Below are positions 47,526-58,971 of a stretch of DNA of 64,000 nt, piece by piece; the first letter of the stretch is position 1, and every line of letters starts with the position of its first letter. The notes under the pieces are model-generated. The model worked only from the letters and a program-made list of their open reading frames with translations, did no database searches and was not told the origin of the DNA. The translations under genes and the position numbers were made by a program. Source of the DNA: Zingiber officinale (Eukaryota > Streptophyta > Magnoliopsida > Zingiberales > Zingiberaceae); contig NC_055989.1 of NCBI RefSeq assembly GCF_018446385.1, positions 130,909,004 to 130,973,003 on the forward strand, in the 5' to 3' direction.

Positions 47526-48300
47526 AGCTTAAGTAGTGGATAATCGCTATATTCCCTAAGATGCACTTGGTGATTAAACTAAGACAGTTTGTGTATCCAA
47601 AAAACTTTATTGTCATAAGAGTTTACATAGTTTTGCCTTCCTGAGTCCTCTGTATAGATTAGTTGCTTGGTCATTTGTCATGACTTTGCTTTGTAGATGA
47701 AGACAATTTATTTTATCAAAACAGCATAACTATTGTAATAATATCATTTTGTTTTAATAACAATTGTCATCATCCTCAAGCTATGTTTGTCTCAGCTACA
47801 TGCATATTACCCCTCTATTGAGCTCTATGAGGGTTATATCATTAGTAATATTCAAATCAATTAGACCTTTTATTGTATTAACTACAATTTTTTTTGGTCT
47901 CATTTTACTCCTTTTACCTGAATTAACTCATCTAACTATAGAATTTATTGAACACCTTTGAACTCTATACAATCATAACCTATTTTTCAATTGGTGCCGG
48001 ATTTATGTATTTGTTTTATCTCTAATTTTTAAATTTATCTCCATAGATTTATATAAATAAAGTTAATTAGAACTTTAACAATACTTAGCAATACTTGTTA
48101 GTCTTCACTGTCTAATGATACTGAGATTAAACGTATAGAGAATAGAATAAACTAAAGAGTAAATAAATAGATTATCACTAATCATTTGATCTTTCTTAAC
48201 AAACTACTGATTTCAGATTAAAGCATAGCAAAAGTAGCAAAGGCAAGTTGGTCCTAATCAAACACTAGCTAAATTAGAATCTTGAGATCGACACACAGCT
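47526..48300. other. Intergenic AT-rich spacer
   Basis: No coding or repeat structure recognised. It separates the TOC pseudogene from the 3' end of the acidic protein gene. Confidence 0.5.
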
Positions 48301-50084
48301 TCACTTTCTCTTCTTTGCCGGTGGCTGTGGAAGCTCCTCGTCCTCTTCATCGTCTTCGTCATCCTCATCGTCCTCTTCCTGTTCCTCGTCATCGTCATCA
48401 TCATCGTCGTCATTATCATCATCGTCCTCTTCGCTTCCACCTTCGCCATTGGCTTCTGGGTCATCTTTTTCGTCTCCTTCGTTGTCATTTTCATCCCCAG
48501 AAGGATCACCTTCACCTCCATCGTCCTCCTGATCTTCACCATCTTGGTCATCGTCATCCTCATCATCATCCTCATCAGATTCTCCATCATCTTTGTTCTT
48601 TGGCACAGATTCATACTTGCTCTTTTCATGTAGCCTTCAAACATGACGATGGATTAATCATCCTACTGCTTCGAGCTTAAGGTAACATTATCTTACCTGT
48701 GAATTGCATCAGGACCTTCAACAAGCTGACCAGTTTGACTTGATACAGAGCCAATCTGAAACAATAAAAGTATATAAACATGGAATGCATTTAGTATTTG
48801 AACAAACAATTTGATCTATTTCAAAGATGAACTGCTTGTATCGAACAGTGAATATAAATCGAAAGACGATCTTCTTGTATTTTATGCCTCGCATAACTGA
48901 GAGCATCAAGCAAATGAAAAGGTTTCTTTCTTCACATAAACTAGAGCATAAACATTCTTCGCAAACATCCTCTGTAGAAGAGTAAACAGGGTAAAGGAAC
49001 ATAAACATCATGCATGGAAGGTTAACTTCCATGATCTAATATCTTGTTTGTGAAGCAATTAAGAACAAATCTTACACTAGGCCTAAATCCTTGCCGATCC
49101 TAACCTTTATTGTCAAGTATGTTTACTAATTGTCGAACCTGATAGGGTGAATTTTCTTTTCTCATATTTTTTCCTCTAACAAACTATTGGAGCACCATGG
49201 AGCCAATTGAAGTAGAACTTAAGTCACAAGAACTAGAGATTGGTATGATCTGAACAGAGTTAATTCAACCTTCCATAAGCTCATGATATTAAGAACATCT
49301 GAAAAACCAAGCCTGTGACAAACATATGTTAATTCACAAATCACCAGAAAGTTTGTTCATAAGAGTAATGATGTCATTCTTATTTTTTCACACTGGATGG
49401 TGTATCTAACATAAAAAAAAATCAAGCTTGCACATTAAATCAATGAGTTCATGAAATATAAATTATGCAGAATCGAGTAAAAAGCACTAGATGCTAATTG
49501 AAGATAAGAAATTGTTGACTTGTAAACCGAAGAAGCATGGAAGGTTTTAGTCCTGGAGGGCATTCGCAAACTGCATAAATTAATCTACACAATCTAATGT
49601 CATTCCAAAAACAAAAGATAGATGAACGACTGTGAAAGCAGTGCAGCCAGAGACTCAAGATAAGCAATCAGCAATAGTTCAAACACAGCTCTACTTTGTC
49701 AAGAACTGCAAATGCAGTTGCAATGGAGTTTGATATCCATTTATGGTGAAAAACCAAATTTAAAAGCGAACAAAAGTGTAGATATAACAATGAAGCAGAT
49801 AAAAAGTGTAGATATAACAATGAAGCAGATAAGAAAGGGGAAAAACTCAAGAACACCCTTGCAGCAGGATCCGAAACGACAAAGAGTCACCCCATGACAA
49901 AAGAACATCTCCAAATTCTCTACTTTTAGCAGTCGCAATGAAATAAATAACAAAGGAAATTGGATGGAGGACATCAAGCTGAAGAAAAGCCCCCTTTTTT
50001 TTTTTTACCGCCAGTAGAAGCGAAAGGAGAGTCTTTTCCGCGACCAAAGCAGCCTCGGCGACGAACAACAGCACTACGGAGCAT
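48301..50084 (-). CDS. Highly acidic Asp/Glu-rich protein (partial gene model)
   Basis: The last exon (48301-48634) and the one before it (48697-48755) join in phase through GT-AG sites, giving 'IGSVSSQTGQLVEGPDAIHR' followed by 'LHEKSKYESVPKNKDDG'. About 85 residues of nearly pure Asp/Glu/Gly follow, then a basic end 'PPAKKRK', which could be a nuclear localisation signal. A likely first exon is 50084-50009 ('MLRSAVVRRRGCFGRGKDSP', donor at 50008), but the middle exon or exons were not found. Similar acidic plant proteins are annotated with uninformative names; a histone- or chromatin-binding role is conceivable but unproven. The promoter probably lies at 50.1-50.4 kb. Confidence 0.6.
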
Positions 50085-50299
50085 AAATCAGCTCTGCTGC
50101 TCTGGGTTCGACAGAGAACCTCCATCTCTACAAAATACACACCAAAACCCTTCAAAGAAACCAGCAACGAGATGAAAAAAGGATGAGAAATAGAAGCCTA
50201 CAACTGCAGCCCTCTATCGTGGCAAAGCCCAAACCGAGAAGCGAAGAATCCCGCGAGACCGAGGAGGGAGCGTAGCAGAGAGACGCCTCCGATCCGATG

Positions 50300-52993
50300 C
50301 TGCCGCGCCAGATCTCCGAGTCTCCTTCGAGGATTAGGGTTTTAGGATATGTTGGGAGCCATGATCCTGTTCAAGCCGTCGAAGCATATGGTGGCAAACT
50401 GACGTCTGATCTCTCGGCCTTTATAAAATCGAACGGCTATTATAGGTATATTAAGATATCGATGCACCGGTCGGTTGGAGAAGATCCCCACTGTACTTTA
50501 GGGGTTTGGGGCCGGGCTCACGGATAGATTGGGTTCGTTAAAAGTGTCGGCGGCTTCCTATTTCTGGTGATAAATAATAGATTTGCGGATTAAAATCTAG
50601 TACTTTTTTAGCAATTCAGTTCCCATCAGTAGAGAGTTATCTCCGATCCTCCGGTTCATAAAAACAGTGGATCAAAGAATTGATCATTCATAGTTACGAT
50701 GAGATCATAATCGTAATTTGATCACAATTGATTCTATAGATTTATCATCACCCAAGGTTATACTTTGGGTCAAGGTGAATGGTTGGAGGTAGGGAGACCA
50801 CTAGCGATGAATAAGTGGCCAGATTACCGATTGTTGCGGACGACTTCCGATCATATGTCCCGATTTAAACTATAACTTGGAGGACGATAAATCCAAAAAG
50901 AGATTGTAACCAATTACGATTGGACCATGGCCACGATCCAATCATAATTATAAGTGATTTATTCTCTAATTCACTTTTTAATAGACTAGGAGATCTGGTA
51001 ATCCTCATCCTACCCATAAAAAATCGACTTAGAGTTATTTTATCTTTTGTTCACGGGTGTGCAGAAGACAAAGCATTTCTAAATCCTTTTATGAAGATGA
51101 ATTTATTGTCAGCTTCAGTGTCTCTCAATTCTATTATCTAAATTTAGCTTCAATTTTACGATCAAATCTTCCTCGTCGACGAGCTGGAGGACGTCGACAT
51201 CTCTACTCCAGCCACTAATTCCTCCGGAGCATAAGAAACTCAGCTGCCAAGCACCGCCTTAAGATCCTCAAGCTCATCGAGAAGCAAGGAATTTAAGCAA
51301 GGTGCAGCGAAGAAGCGGTTTGGACAATCTTATCATCCGAGATAGAGATGTAGGGCTGAGCTGTCTTATATGACCGAGTTATTTTGCAAGGCCAAGTTGT
51401 TGAGTTCTAGAGTCGGTCGAGCTATCGAGTTGCAGAGTCAAGCAAAGTCGGTTAAGCTGTCGAGTGTCACTCATGCCCAAATGGGTTTCTGAGTACCCAG
51501 TCGGGAAAGCAATGTAGAGTACTTGGGAAGTAGTCTTGAGTCTGAGTGGATTTACGAGTACTCAAAAACATAGAAGTTAAGGTCTGCATTAAATGCAGTT
51601 TCCTTAAATTAAATAGATTTGTCCCCCTCGAGTGGTGCTACAGAGTTATGTAGGACGTTTATCTCCCAAAATATAACGGTAAGAAACCACGATCACAACC
51701 TAGCACGAATTATTTGTGGTAAACTTAAAAAATACTTGATTGTTATCATGGATAAATTGTCAAGTGGAAAGAATACTAGACAGAGAAGAAGATGAGAGAA
51801 ACATAGGTGGAAAGCTTATGAGTCTTTGTTTTTGTAGTGTGTATTTTACATGTAGTCGTAGCCTTTTTATATAGGATGATCTATTAATGACCATTTATCA
51901 CCATTACTTGCCGAGCTCAAAACGTCGATGTTTCATTTAACCAATTACTGATTTTAGATTCTACATTAACAGTTAAGCAATCAGCAAAAAGGCTCATGTG
52001 GCAACACGTTAGTTCATTCTTCACTTGGGAAAATTTTATCCAGACTAGTCTGGCATTCGATACGCTTAGATCGTGATCACACATGAGTCAACTTGATTCA
52101 GTGTAATCTAGACCTTACGGGCTCATGTATGAGAGAAAGTCTTTTCTTGTATAATTATTCACAATATATATGCTTGTGATATAATATAAACCGATCAAAA
52201 GATCTTGAACTTCCATTCACAGTGAAGTCTTCTTCTATCTTTCCACCTATTTATCATTCACATTTCTAAATTGATGATGATAGAGCGGCAGCGGCGAAGA
52301 GGTCGAAGGACTGCCTTGCCAAGTGCGTGGCCTCCGCTGCTTCTTTCAAGGGTTATAACAAATGCATTGCAACTCCAATGAGGTTGGCAGTGCAACGGAT
52401 GAGGAAAAAGGTGGTTGATCCCGTCTGAAACTGAACCTGGAGCTAGAAGTTGTGAACCTACGCACATCATAGACAGGGGCAACGGTAACATTAGGCAAAA
52501 GCTAGGGAGGGGGTCTCTGACACAAGCATTCTGATGCTCAAGTTAGAACGGCAGCCGAGTGAAAATGGAGAAGAAAAAATGAATAGTAGAACCGTAATAT
52601 AGATGTGTGTGCATGTGTGTATACTCATACCTAGCCAATGAAGAGGTCTTCCCTTTTATATTATTTCTCATAACCTCTGCAATAATGAGATGTCAGAGAA
52701 TGTCAGGTGTCAGAATATGTCGGATAGTGGAGGACGTAAAGTCGCCTTCTCCTAAGCAGAGGAAGGTTTTATTGCATGTATATGTCAGAACAGAGGAATA
52801 TTCCTTGGTGAGTAGCCATTATTCTCTGATAGGTGCTTGTGATTCCCTGACAAGGCTATCTCTTAGAGGGAGTCCGACTGGCTATAGGGTCGGTCGGGTT
52901 TATGTTGGGAGTCATGCCTATACGGAGTGAGAACTAAGCCATAGAAATCCGACCACATCTAGGGCTGACCGGGTTTTTGTCGGGAGTCATACT
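50300..52993. other. Repeat-like DNA without a recognisable gene
   Basis: The first part presumably includes the promoter of the acidic-protein gene. From 51.2 kb the sequence looks like retrotransposon debris. The last 150 bp carry two related phrases, ggtcggtcgggtttatgttg with gggagtcatgc and gaccgggtttttgtcgg with gagtcatac, cut by the Sirevirus LTR at 52994. I found no LTR ends, coding domains or RNA genes here. Confidence 0.45.
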
Positions 52994-53909
52994 TGTTGGG
53001 ATCTTAGATGGCTAGAGGGGGGTGAATAACCTCTTAAAAACTTAAACACAAATTTCTACAAAGAAACTTGTTAGCACAGCGGAATTAGGAAACTAAAACA
53101 AAGAGGAAACAAACACACTAATACACGGATTTACGAGGTTCGGGGATAACTTGCCCCTACTCCTCGGCGTGTCCGTAAGGTGGACGACCCCTTGATCTTC
53201 GGTAGATCGCACCCCGGATAAATTCCGGCTAAAGATCCTCCTTCTCGGTGGAGTAACCTCTCCACAAAGTCTCAAGAAATATATATGTTAAAGCACAAGA
53301 CTTACAGAGCTCGGTGGCAAAGAAGAATGAACTAACGCTTACAACCACGCGAGGATCAGTGGAAACAGAGAACTCACAGATAGCAATTTCTCACCTGAGA
53401 GCTCAAGAACTTAGCACACCTCAACGATCAACAGGACGTTTTTTTTTCTTTTTTCACTTTCTTTTTTTTCTTCTTATTCTTTCCTCTCGCTTTTTACTGC
53501 TTCTTAAGCCCATGTTCTCTGCTGTCACAGATCGTGGTCAAACTGCACAGAATCATCGCTGCAGCCAATCCCTCTTCCTCCTTACCTGGTTCTCTGAACT
53601 CACACCAATGAAATCACAGTCTTCACTGGTGTCTTCTGAGCTCGAACCAATCACCAGGAGTCAAGCGGATCGCAGCCAGATCACACCAGTAGCCGTTGAT
53701 GCTTCAAATGCACCATGCGCCGCGAATCACAGCAGAAAGGCCATTTGTCGTATTCCTCTTATGGACTTAATTTGAAATTAGGCTTGGAATGATACCTGTG
53801 ATCCTGCAAACTCAAAAGCTAACAGCACAGAGGGTTATATCACATGAATCAGGCAGATCAAATGCAGTGGAGGAATCGCAGAAACAGCGAACAAATCTGA
53901 TTGTGTGTG

Positions 53910-54275
53910 GATCGGTCACCAGACCGATCCATGGACCGATCAGGACATATCCTGATCGGTCCGCAGCTTGTCTGATCGGTCGTGGAGACCGATCAGACTG
54001 CAGGTGGATCGGTCTCCACGACCGATCCCCTGCCTTCTTCTCTTCGCAATATCATCTCCTGATCGGTCTCCAAGACCGATCAGATTGCACTCAGTGTGCT
54101 ACTGAGTGTTTCCTGATCGGTCTACAGACCGATCAGATTACACTCAGTGTGCTACTGAGTGTTTCCTGATCGGTCACCAGACCGATCCATGGAAACTTAG
54201 TTTCACTGGATCGGTCTGCCGACCGATCCACTGTCTTATGTATCACTGGATTGGTCTGCCGACCGATCCAATGTA
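53910..54275. repeat. Palindrome array (gatcggtc-gaccgatc) in the Sirevirus LTR
   Basis: About eight to nine dyads of the form gatcggtc-N3 to N6-gaccgatc occur in some 360 bp, for example ggatcggtcaccagaccgat and gatcggtcgtggagaccgat. The matching array in the 5' LTR is at about 63550-63915 and differs by loss or gain of whole dyads. Confidence 0.87.
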
Positions 54276-54292
54276 CCATGGAATGTCCACTT

Positions 54293-54610
54293 AGGTCCCT
54301 CTCTGACCTAATCCGGAGAACAAACTACCGAGCCCTCTCTGACCTAGTCCGGAGAACGAGCTACCGAGCCCTCTCTGACCTAGTCCAGAGAACGAGCTAC
54401 CGAGCCCTCTCCGACTTCGTCAGGTCCAGAGAACGAGCTACCGAGCCCTCTCTGACCTAGTCCGGAGAACGAGCTACCGAGCCCTCTCCGACTTCGTCAG
54501 GTCCAGAGAACGAGCTACCGAGCCCTCTCTGACCTAGTCCGGAGAACGAGCTACCGAGCCCTCTCCGACTTCGTCAGGTCCAGAGAACGAGCTACCGAGC
54601 CCTCTCTGAC
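54293..54610. repeat. Minisatellite of two alternating unit types in the Sirevirus LTR
   Basis: Units of 36 bp (ccctctctgacctagtccgg + agaacgagctaccgag) and 41 bp (ccctctccgacttcgtcagg + tccagagaacgagctaccgag) follow as A A A B A B A B with a partial last unit. The 5' LTR copy is cut by the window end after the first units. Confidence 0.85.
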
Positions 54611-54754
54611 TTCGCGTGCCAAGTTTCCAACTTGGACTTTTCCCTTCCACTTGATCAACCTTGATCATTAATCAAACCGAGTTTAATTAATATCTGATAC
54701 AAACTTAAATCCGTGTCAACATCAAAACAACAGCCAGGTCAGACTGTATCAACA

Positions 54755-54770
54755 ATCTCCCCCTTTTTGT
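54755..54770 (-). other. Polypurine tract of the Sirevirus
   Basis: The minus strand reads caaaaagggggagat, directly adjacent to the 3' LTR start. This is the standard plus-strand priming site. Confidence 0.8.
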
Positions 54771-55266
54771 TGTTTGACAACACGATTTAAGTTTAGATCA
54801 GAAATGTTCTTATTTTCATAATTTTAGGGGAATCAAGATCCTCCCCCTAAGATGGATACACCACTAAGTCAATAACGGGAATCAAGATCCTTCCCGTTAT
54901 CTTTTCCCCTAAAATCAAGCCTTCATACATCTCTAAACTTAGGTATCCTCTCCCCCTTTGTCAAACACCGAAAAGGTGCAAATGAGGTGACAAAACTCAA
55001 AAGACTCCCCCTTAACCCATACTGTCTTTTTCTTAATGCACCTAGAGTTCCCTCTAAGTGTATTATATGACAGTAAGAAAGAGATAAGATACAATCAAGT
55101 CATGGCATAGGAACAACATATTAATATGAACTGAAGCATAAAGAAAAGCAAGAAATAGACAAATGAATAGCAAAAATATATGAGTAGCATAAGTATCCAG
55201 GTCAGACAAAGATATCCAACAAATAACATCCAAAACACAGACAGGCAAAGTGACACACAGAATGTA

Positions 55267-56154
55267 TCAATCAATATCCTCACAACGAGGAACACCATCA
55301 TCATCTGCTGGAGGCATGTAACCCTGAGGCGGCATGCTGGAGCTCGAAGGTGGATGGCCCGAGAAATGCTGCGGAGGTGGGTAGTTGGCCATCCAGCCCA
55401 GAAGCAGCTGCTGCGTCACCAACTGCTGACTGCGTAAGTCATCGTAGCGCTGGTCGATCCGAACACGCAGTCCATGGAGCTCAGCAGACAGCAGCTCATC
55501 GTGCTGATCAAAGCGGCTCTCTAGCTCAGCGATCTGCCAGCGCAGATCAAGATCGGCCTCATCAGCAGCAGGAGGAGGAGCAACAACCTGTCGAGGAAGT
55601 GCCCGTGGTAACTCTCCCAGACCTCTCCCATCCTTCCATCGAACAATCCCATTCTGTCCCAAGATACCGGACTTGGAAAATGCCCATTTCCCAAGTCTGC
55701 AATCCTGTCTGACCATCTTCACTATCCTACCCTTAGACACATCTATTAGAAGGGTCTCGAGCCAATCTGTAATTATATGCCCATAAGACATATAAATAGT
55801 GGAGCTGCTAGGCTGAGTATATGAGATGATCGAAAAATAGATGCTCGACATGATATCAAAATCGAGACGCCGACGCAAACCATAAAGCATCAGGCAGTGG
55901 TATGGTCGGATCTCTGCTAGAGGTTTGGATGTGATTGGAAGAAGATAGTTTGTGACTATCTTAAAAAGAATATAGTCAGGGGCAGATAGTCGTATGGCGG
56001 CAAAGGTGGGAAAATCAACATCCAACTCATCCAGTCCACCTGGTCTAGGATGACCGAAGAAGTACTCATAGATGGAATCAGGTGAGACATCAAATGGAGG
56101 AGGTAAAGGATCGGGTAAATCAGGATAAATGGGAAAAGGATCTCCTGAACACAT
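55267..56154 (-). CDS. Extra ORF downstream of pol in the Sirevirus
   Basis: A 295-residue open frame in sense orientation lies between RNase H and the polypurine tract, the place where some Sireviruses carry an envelope-like gene. I see no signal peptide or clear membrane anchor. The N-terminal part ('FPTFAAIRLSAPDYILFKIV', 'IRPYHCLMLYGLRRRLDFD', 'YGHIITDWLETLLIDVSK') resembles the helical plant-mobile or gag-like domain seen in many plant transposon ORFs. The C-terminal part has a coiled stretch ('LRWQIAELESRFDQHDELLS') and a Pro-rich tail. A related open stretch lies upstream at 56304-56630. Function is unknown; an envelope role is not supported. Confidence 0.6.
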   Translation of the reverse strand: MCSGDPFPIYPDLPDPLPPPFDVSPDSIYEYFFGHPRPGGLDELDVDFPTFAAIRLSAPDYILFKIVTNYLLPITSKPLAEIRPYHCLMLYGLRRRLDFDIMSSIYFSIISYTQPSSSTIYMSYGHIITDWLETLLIDVSKGRIVKMVRQDCRLGKWAFSKSGILGQNGIVRWKDGRGLGELPRALPRQVVAPPPAADEADLDLRWQIAELESRFDQHDELLSAELHGLRVRIDQRYDDLRSQQLVTQQLLLGWMANYPPPQHFSGHPPSSSSMPPQGYMPPADDDGVPRCEDID

Positions 56155-56303
56155 TCGGCAACCTAGATACCCAAAGAATTCTACGACGGAGAAATCGATA
56201 TTTCTCTTAGCGACTCTGGTTCTATAAGCACCATCACTGGTCTGATGAAGATTGTTGTAGAATTCAGATACTAGGTCATAGTTGATGTCCCTTTCTAGGT
56301 AGA

Positions 56304-56630
56304 CTAACTAGTCAAGTTTATAATATGCCAGGGTTTCGGATACAGAGGGACAAAACTCATCCATGTACTTTCGATCCACAGATCGACATGGGAGTAGCTT
56401 GAATGTCCTCTGTTGAAACACTTGTTCAAACTGTCGGTTCGGGAATCTCGAAGAAGAGGAAGGTTGAGGTCGGGAGGGTGCCTGGGACTTGCATTTCTCA
56501 GCAGATGACTTAGACGTACCCTCACCGGCTGATTTCTTCCTAAATAGGTCAAAAATGGGACATGGTCGGGGCAAATGGGAGTCCACGGGAACCACAGAGT
56601 CGAGAACCGAGACAACACACAGAGATACAC
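56304..56630 (-). pseudogene. Second open stretch of the Sirevirus post-pol region
   Basis: Short coding-like sequence with a Ser/Pro-rich segment, in the same orientation as the extra ORF and about 150 bp upstream of it. It probably belongs to the same ancestral reading region. No known domain is recognised. Confidence 0.4.
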
Positions 56631-56839
56631 TGTGAAAAGAAACTAAAGTGCCAAAAATGAACAGATTTCGGGGAGAAAGGAAGTTACCTGGGCGCCATTT
56701 GAGGCTTTCGGAGAAGATGGAGAGAAGAGTCGGGACTGAGGAGTGGTTCGGCTAGGGTTTTCGGCGTGAAATGAGAGGACGAAGGATTGAGGGAAGTTAA
56801 AGAGGGTGATCAGATCATAAGATCGGACAGCTGTCCGAA

Positions 56840-57062
56840 CAGGAGAAATCCTGACCGATCAGAGAACGTCCTGATCGGTCAGGGAGTGTCCTGATCGGTC
56901 GTGGAGACCGATCAGGGAACCTCCTGATCGGTCCCCGGACCGATCAGAGGTCGATCAGTAACTAGTGATACGTGCCAGAACCCCTGATCGGTCTGCAGAC
57001 CGATCAGATATCGAACAGAGAGGTGGAACTCTCCTAATCGGTCCCTGGACCGATCAGTGTCT
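56840..57062. repeat. Palindrome array in the Sirevirus spacer between pol and extra ORF
   Basis: Dyads of the same type as in the LTR (gatcggtc...gaccgatc, for example cctgatcggtcgtggagacc and ctgatcggtctgcagaccga) occur about six times. So the element carries this motif in three places: both LTRs and the internal spacer. Confidence 0.8.
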
Positions 57063-57816
57063 GATAATCAGTGATTTCAGTCTCTGAAATTCGTATCGAA
57101 GGCTCTGAAACTTGGTTCAACAACTTCCAAGTTCAGAACCTAGGATCTGAAGAGCCCACAGATTATATTCAGTGATACCAATGAATATTTCCTAATGATG
57201 AGCTCTAATGATTTGGAATTATTTAGGGCTCGAAAGTTTCAGACACTTCATATCAAATGTGTTGAATCTCAAAGTTTCAAAATCAGAGAAGTTTGTTTTG
57301 TTTGTTTGCTGAAACTATGATTTATAGTGAACCAAGGTAATAAATCTGACTCAGGCTATCGGTTCAAAATATATCCTTGCTATGAGTAGTTACAAGTTTG
57401 TCAAAATATGTCAAAATTTCTTCACCAACTTGTCCTATTTTCAATCAAAATCAGGAAGGTATCAATCAAGGGTATCAATCAACACATCAACCAGGTTAGA
57501 TGATTTCTAGACACAGGTCCAACCAAGATTCCTTGGTTGGAATATATGAGTAAGATCTAGGAGCCAAATACATATGAATTATGTAATGGCCTTCCCCATA
57601 CTCAATTTATGTCTCTTCAACCTAATTATTCAAGGGATGCATGATACATTTTGAATAATTTGGTTGATCCTAGCATCTCACCCCATATTTAGCAAACAAA
57701 AACAATTTGTTAAACCTTATAGTTTGTGTGAGATGTCCCCAAGTTGCCCAAATTAATTTTCCAATTTCTCTTGTAGTTTTAGTTGTCCTTATTGATCATG
57801 ATGAAATCCTAATGGC

Positions 57817-58311
57817 CTATTGAGCCAAACACATCTCCAATTCTCTCCTTAAATGACTAAATTCATTTTTCGAAAGGGGTTTGGTGAAAATGTCGGCTAA
57901 GTTTGACTTTGACTCAACATATGTGAGTGCAATGTCTCCCCTAGCTACGTGATCTCTAATGAAGTGATGACGCACTTCAATGTGTTTGGTCCTTGAATGA
58001 TGGACTGGAGTTTTCGTTAGGTTTATTGTGCTAATGTTGTCACACAACACTTGCACTCCTTTATATGAAAGTCCATAATCTTCTAGAGTGTGAATCATCC
58101 ACAACAATTGTGATACACTCTCTCCCATGGCAATGTATTCAGCCTCGGTCGTGGAGAGAGCAACACAATGTTGCTTCCGACTTGACCAACTAATCAACGA
58201 TGAACCTAAAAATTGGCAACCCCCACTAGTGCTTTTCCGATCCAATTTGCATCCAGCATAATCGGAATCGGTATAGCCTATCAAATCAAAAGACTCCGTG
58301 CGAGGTACCAC
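57817..58311 (-). CDS. Sirevirus RNase H
   Basis: Ty1/copia RNase H with 'LIGYTDSDYAGCKLDRKSTS', 'LSTTEAEYIAMGES' and the C-terminal 'HHFIRDHVARGDIAL'. These carry the acidic active-site residues of the family. It degrades the RNA strand during reverse transcription. It is part of pol of the same element. Confidence 0.9.
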   Translation of the reverse strand: MVPRTESFDLIGYTDSDYAGCKLDRKSTSGGCQFLGSSLISWSSRKQHCVALSTTEAEYIAMGESVSQLLWMIHTLEDYGLSYKGVQVLCDNISTINLTKTPVHHSRTKHIEVRHHFIRDHVARGDIALTYVESKSNLADIFTKPLSKNEFSHLRRELEMCLAQ

Positions 58312-58395
58312 AGTCCTACTCTAATTGTGCCCTTGAGATATCTTAGAATTCTCTTAGCTGCAGTTAAATGAGATTCCTTAGCACAAACTTGATAT

Positions 58396-58941
58396 CTAGC
58401 GCACATGCCCACAAAAAAAGTATGGTCGATTAGCTGTGAGATATAGAAGACTACCGATCATGCTTCTATATTGCGTTAGATCAACTGGTTTCCCACTCTC
58501 ATCATTGTCAAGACGAGTGTTTGTCGCCATTGGAGTGGATACTTCCTTAGAGTCACTCATTTTGAATTTTTTGAGCATCTTTTGAGTGTATTTCGTCTGA
58601 TGGACATAAATTCCATCTCGAGTTTGTTTGATTTCAAGTCCAAGGAAGAATGTCAATTCTCCTACTAGACTCATCTCAAACTCACTTTCCATGTGAGAAA
58701 TAAATTCATTCAAATAGTCCTTGTTATTTGAGCCACAAATTATGTCATCGACATACACTTGGGCTACAAAAATGTTTTCACCATCTCTACGCAGAAATAG
58801 TGTTGGGTCTATTTGGCCTCTTACAAAACCCTTTTCTAGTAAATATGTTGACAACCTTTCGTACCAAGCTCGTGGTGCTTGTTTAAGCCCATAAAGTGCT
58901 TTCTTGAGCTTGTACACGTGGTTTGGAGCTTCGGTATTCAC
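58396..58941 (-). CDS. Sirevirus reverse transcriptase, palm and thumb
   Basis: Copia RT signature blocks 'KKALYGLKQAPRAWYERL', 'FVAQVYVDDIICGS' with the catalytic YVDD, and 'MIGSLLYLTANRP'. It follows the integrase/RT-N-terminal frame directly. Confidence 0.9.
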   Translation of the reverse strand: MNTEAPNHVYKLKKALYGLKQAPRAWYERLSTYLLEKGFVRGQIDPTLFLRRDGENIFVAQVYVDDIICGSNNKDYLNEFISHMESEFEMSLVGELTFFLGLEIKQTRDGIYVHQTKYTQKMLKKFKMSDSKEVSTPMATNTRLDNDESGKPVDLTQYRSMIGSLLYLTANRPYFFCGHVR

Positions 58942-58971
58942 AAACCCCGGTGGTTGTTCAACATAGACTTC

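Larger units (their letters stand above)
52994..54754 (-). repeat. 3' LTR of the Sirevirus (1761 bp)
   Basis: The plus strand begins TGTTGGGATCTTAG and ends GTATCAACA (TGTT/AACA terminal inverted pair), followed by the polypurine tract complement. It is nearly identical to the 5' LTR that starts at 62634. It contains a palindrome array (about 53910-54275) and a minisatellite (54293-54610). Confidence 0.92.

Noticed and set aside
48258-48680. Met/Lys/Thr-rich and His/Arg-rich frames over the acidic exon
   Set aside because: Shadow frames of a (gay/gar)n coding tract; the frame encoding Asp/Glu joins properly to the upstream exon.
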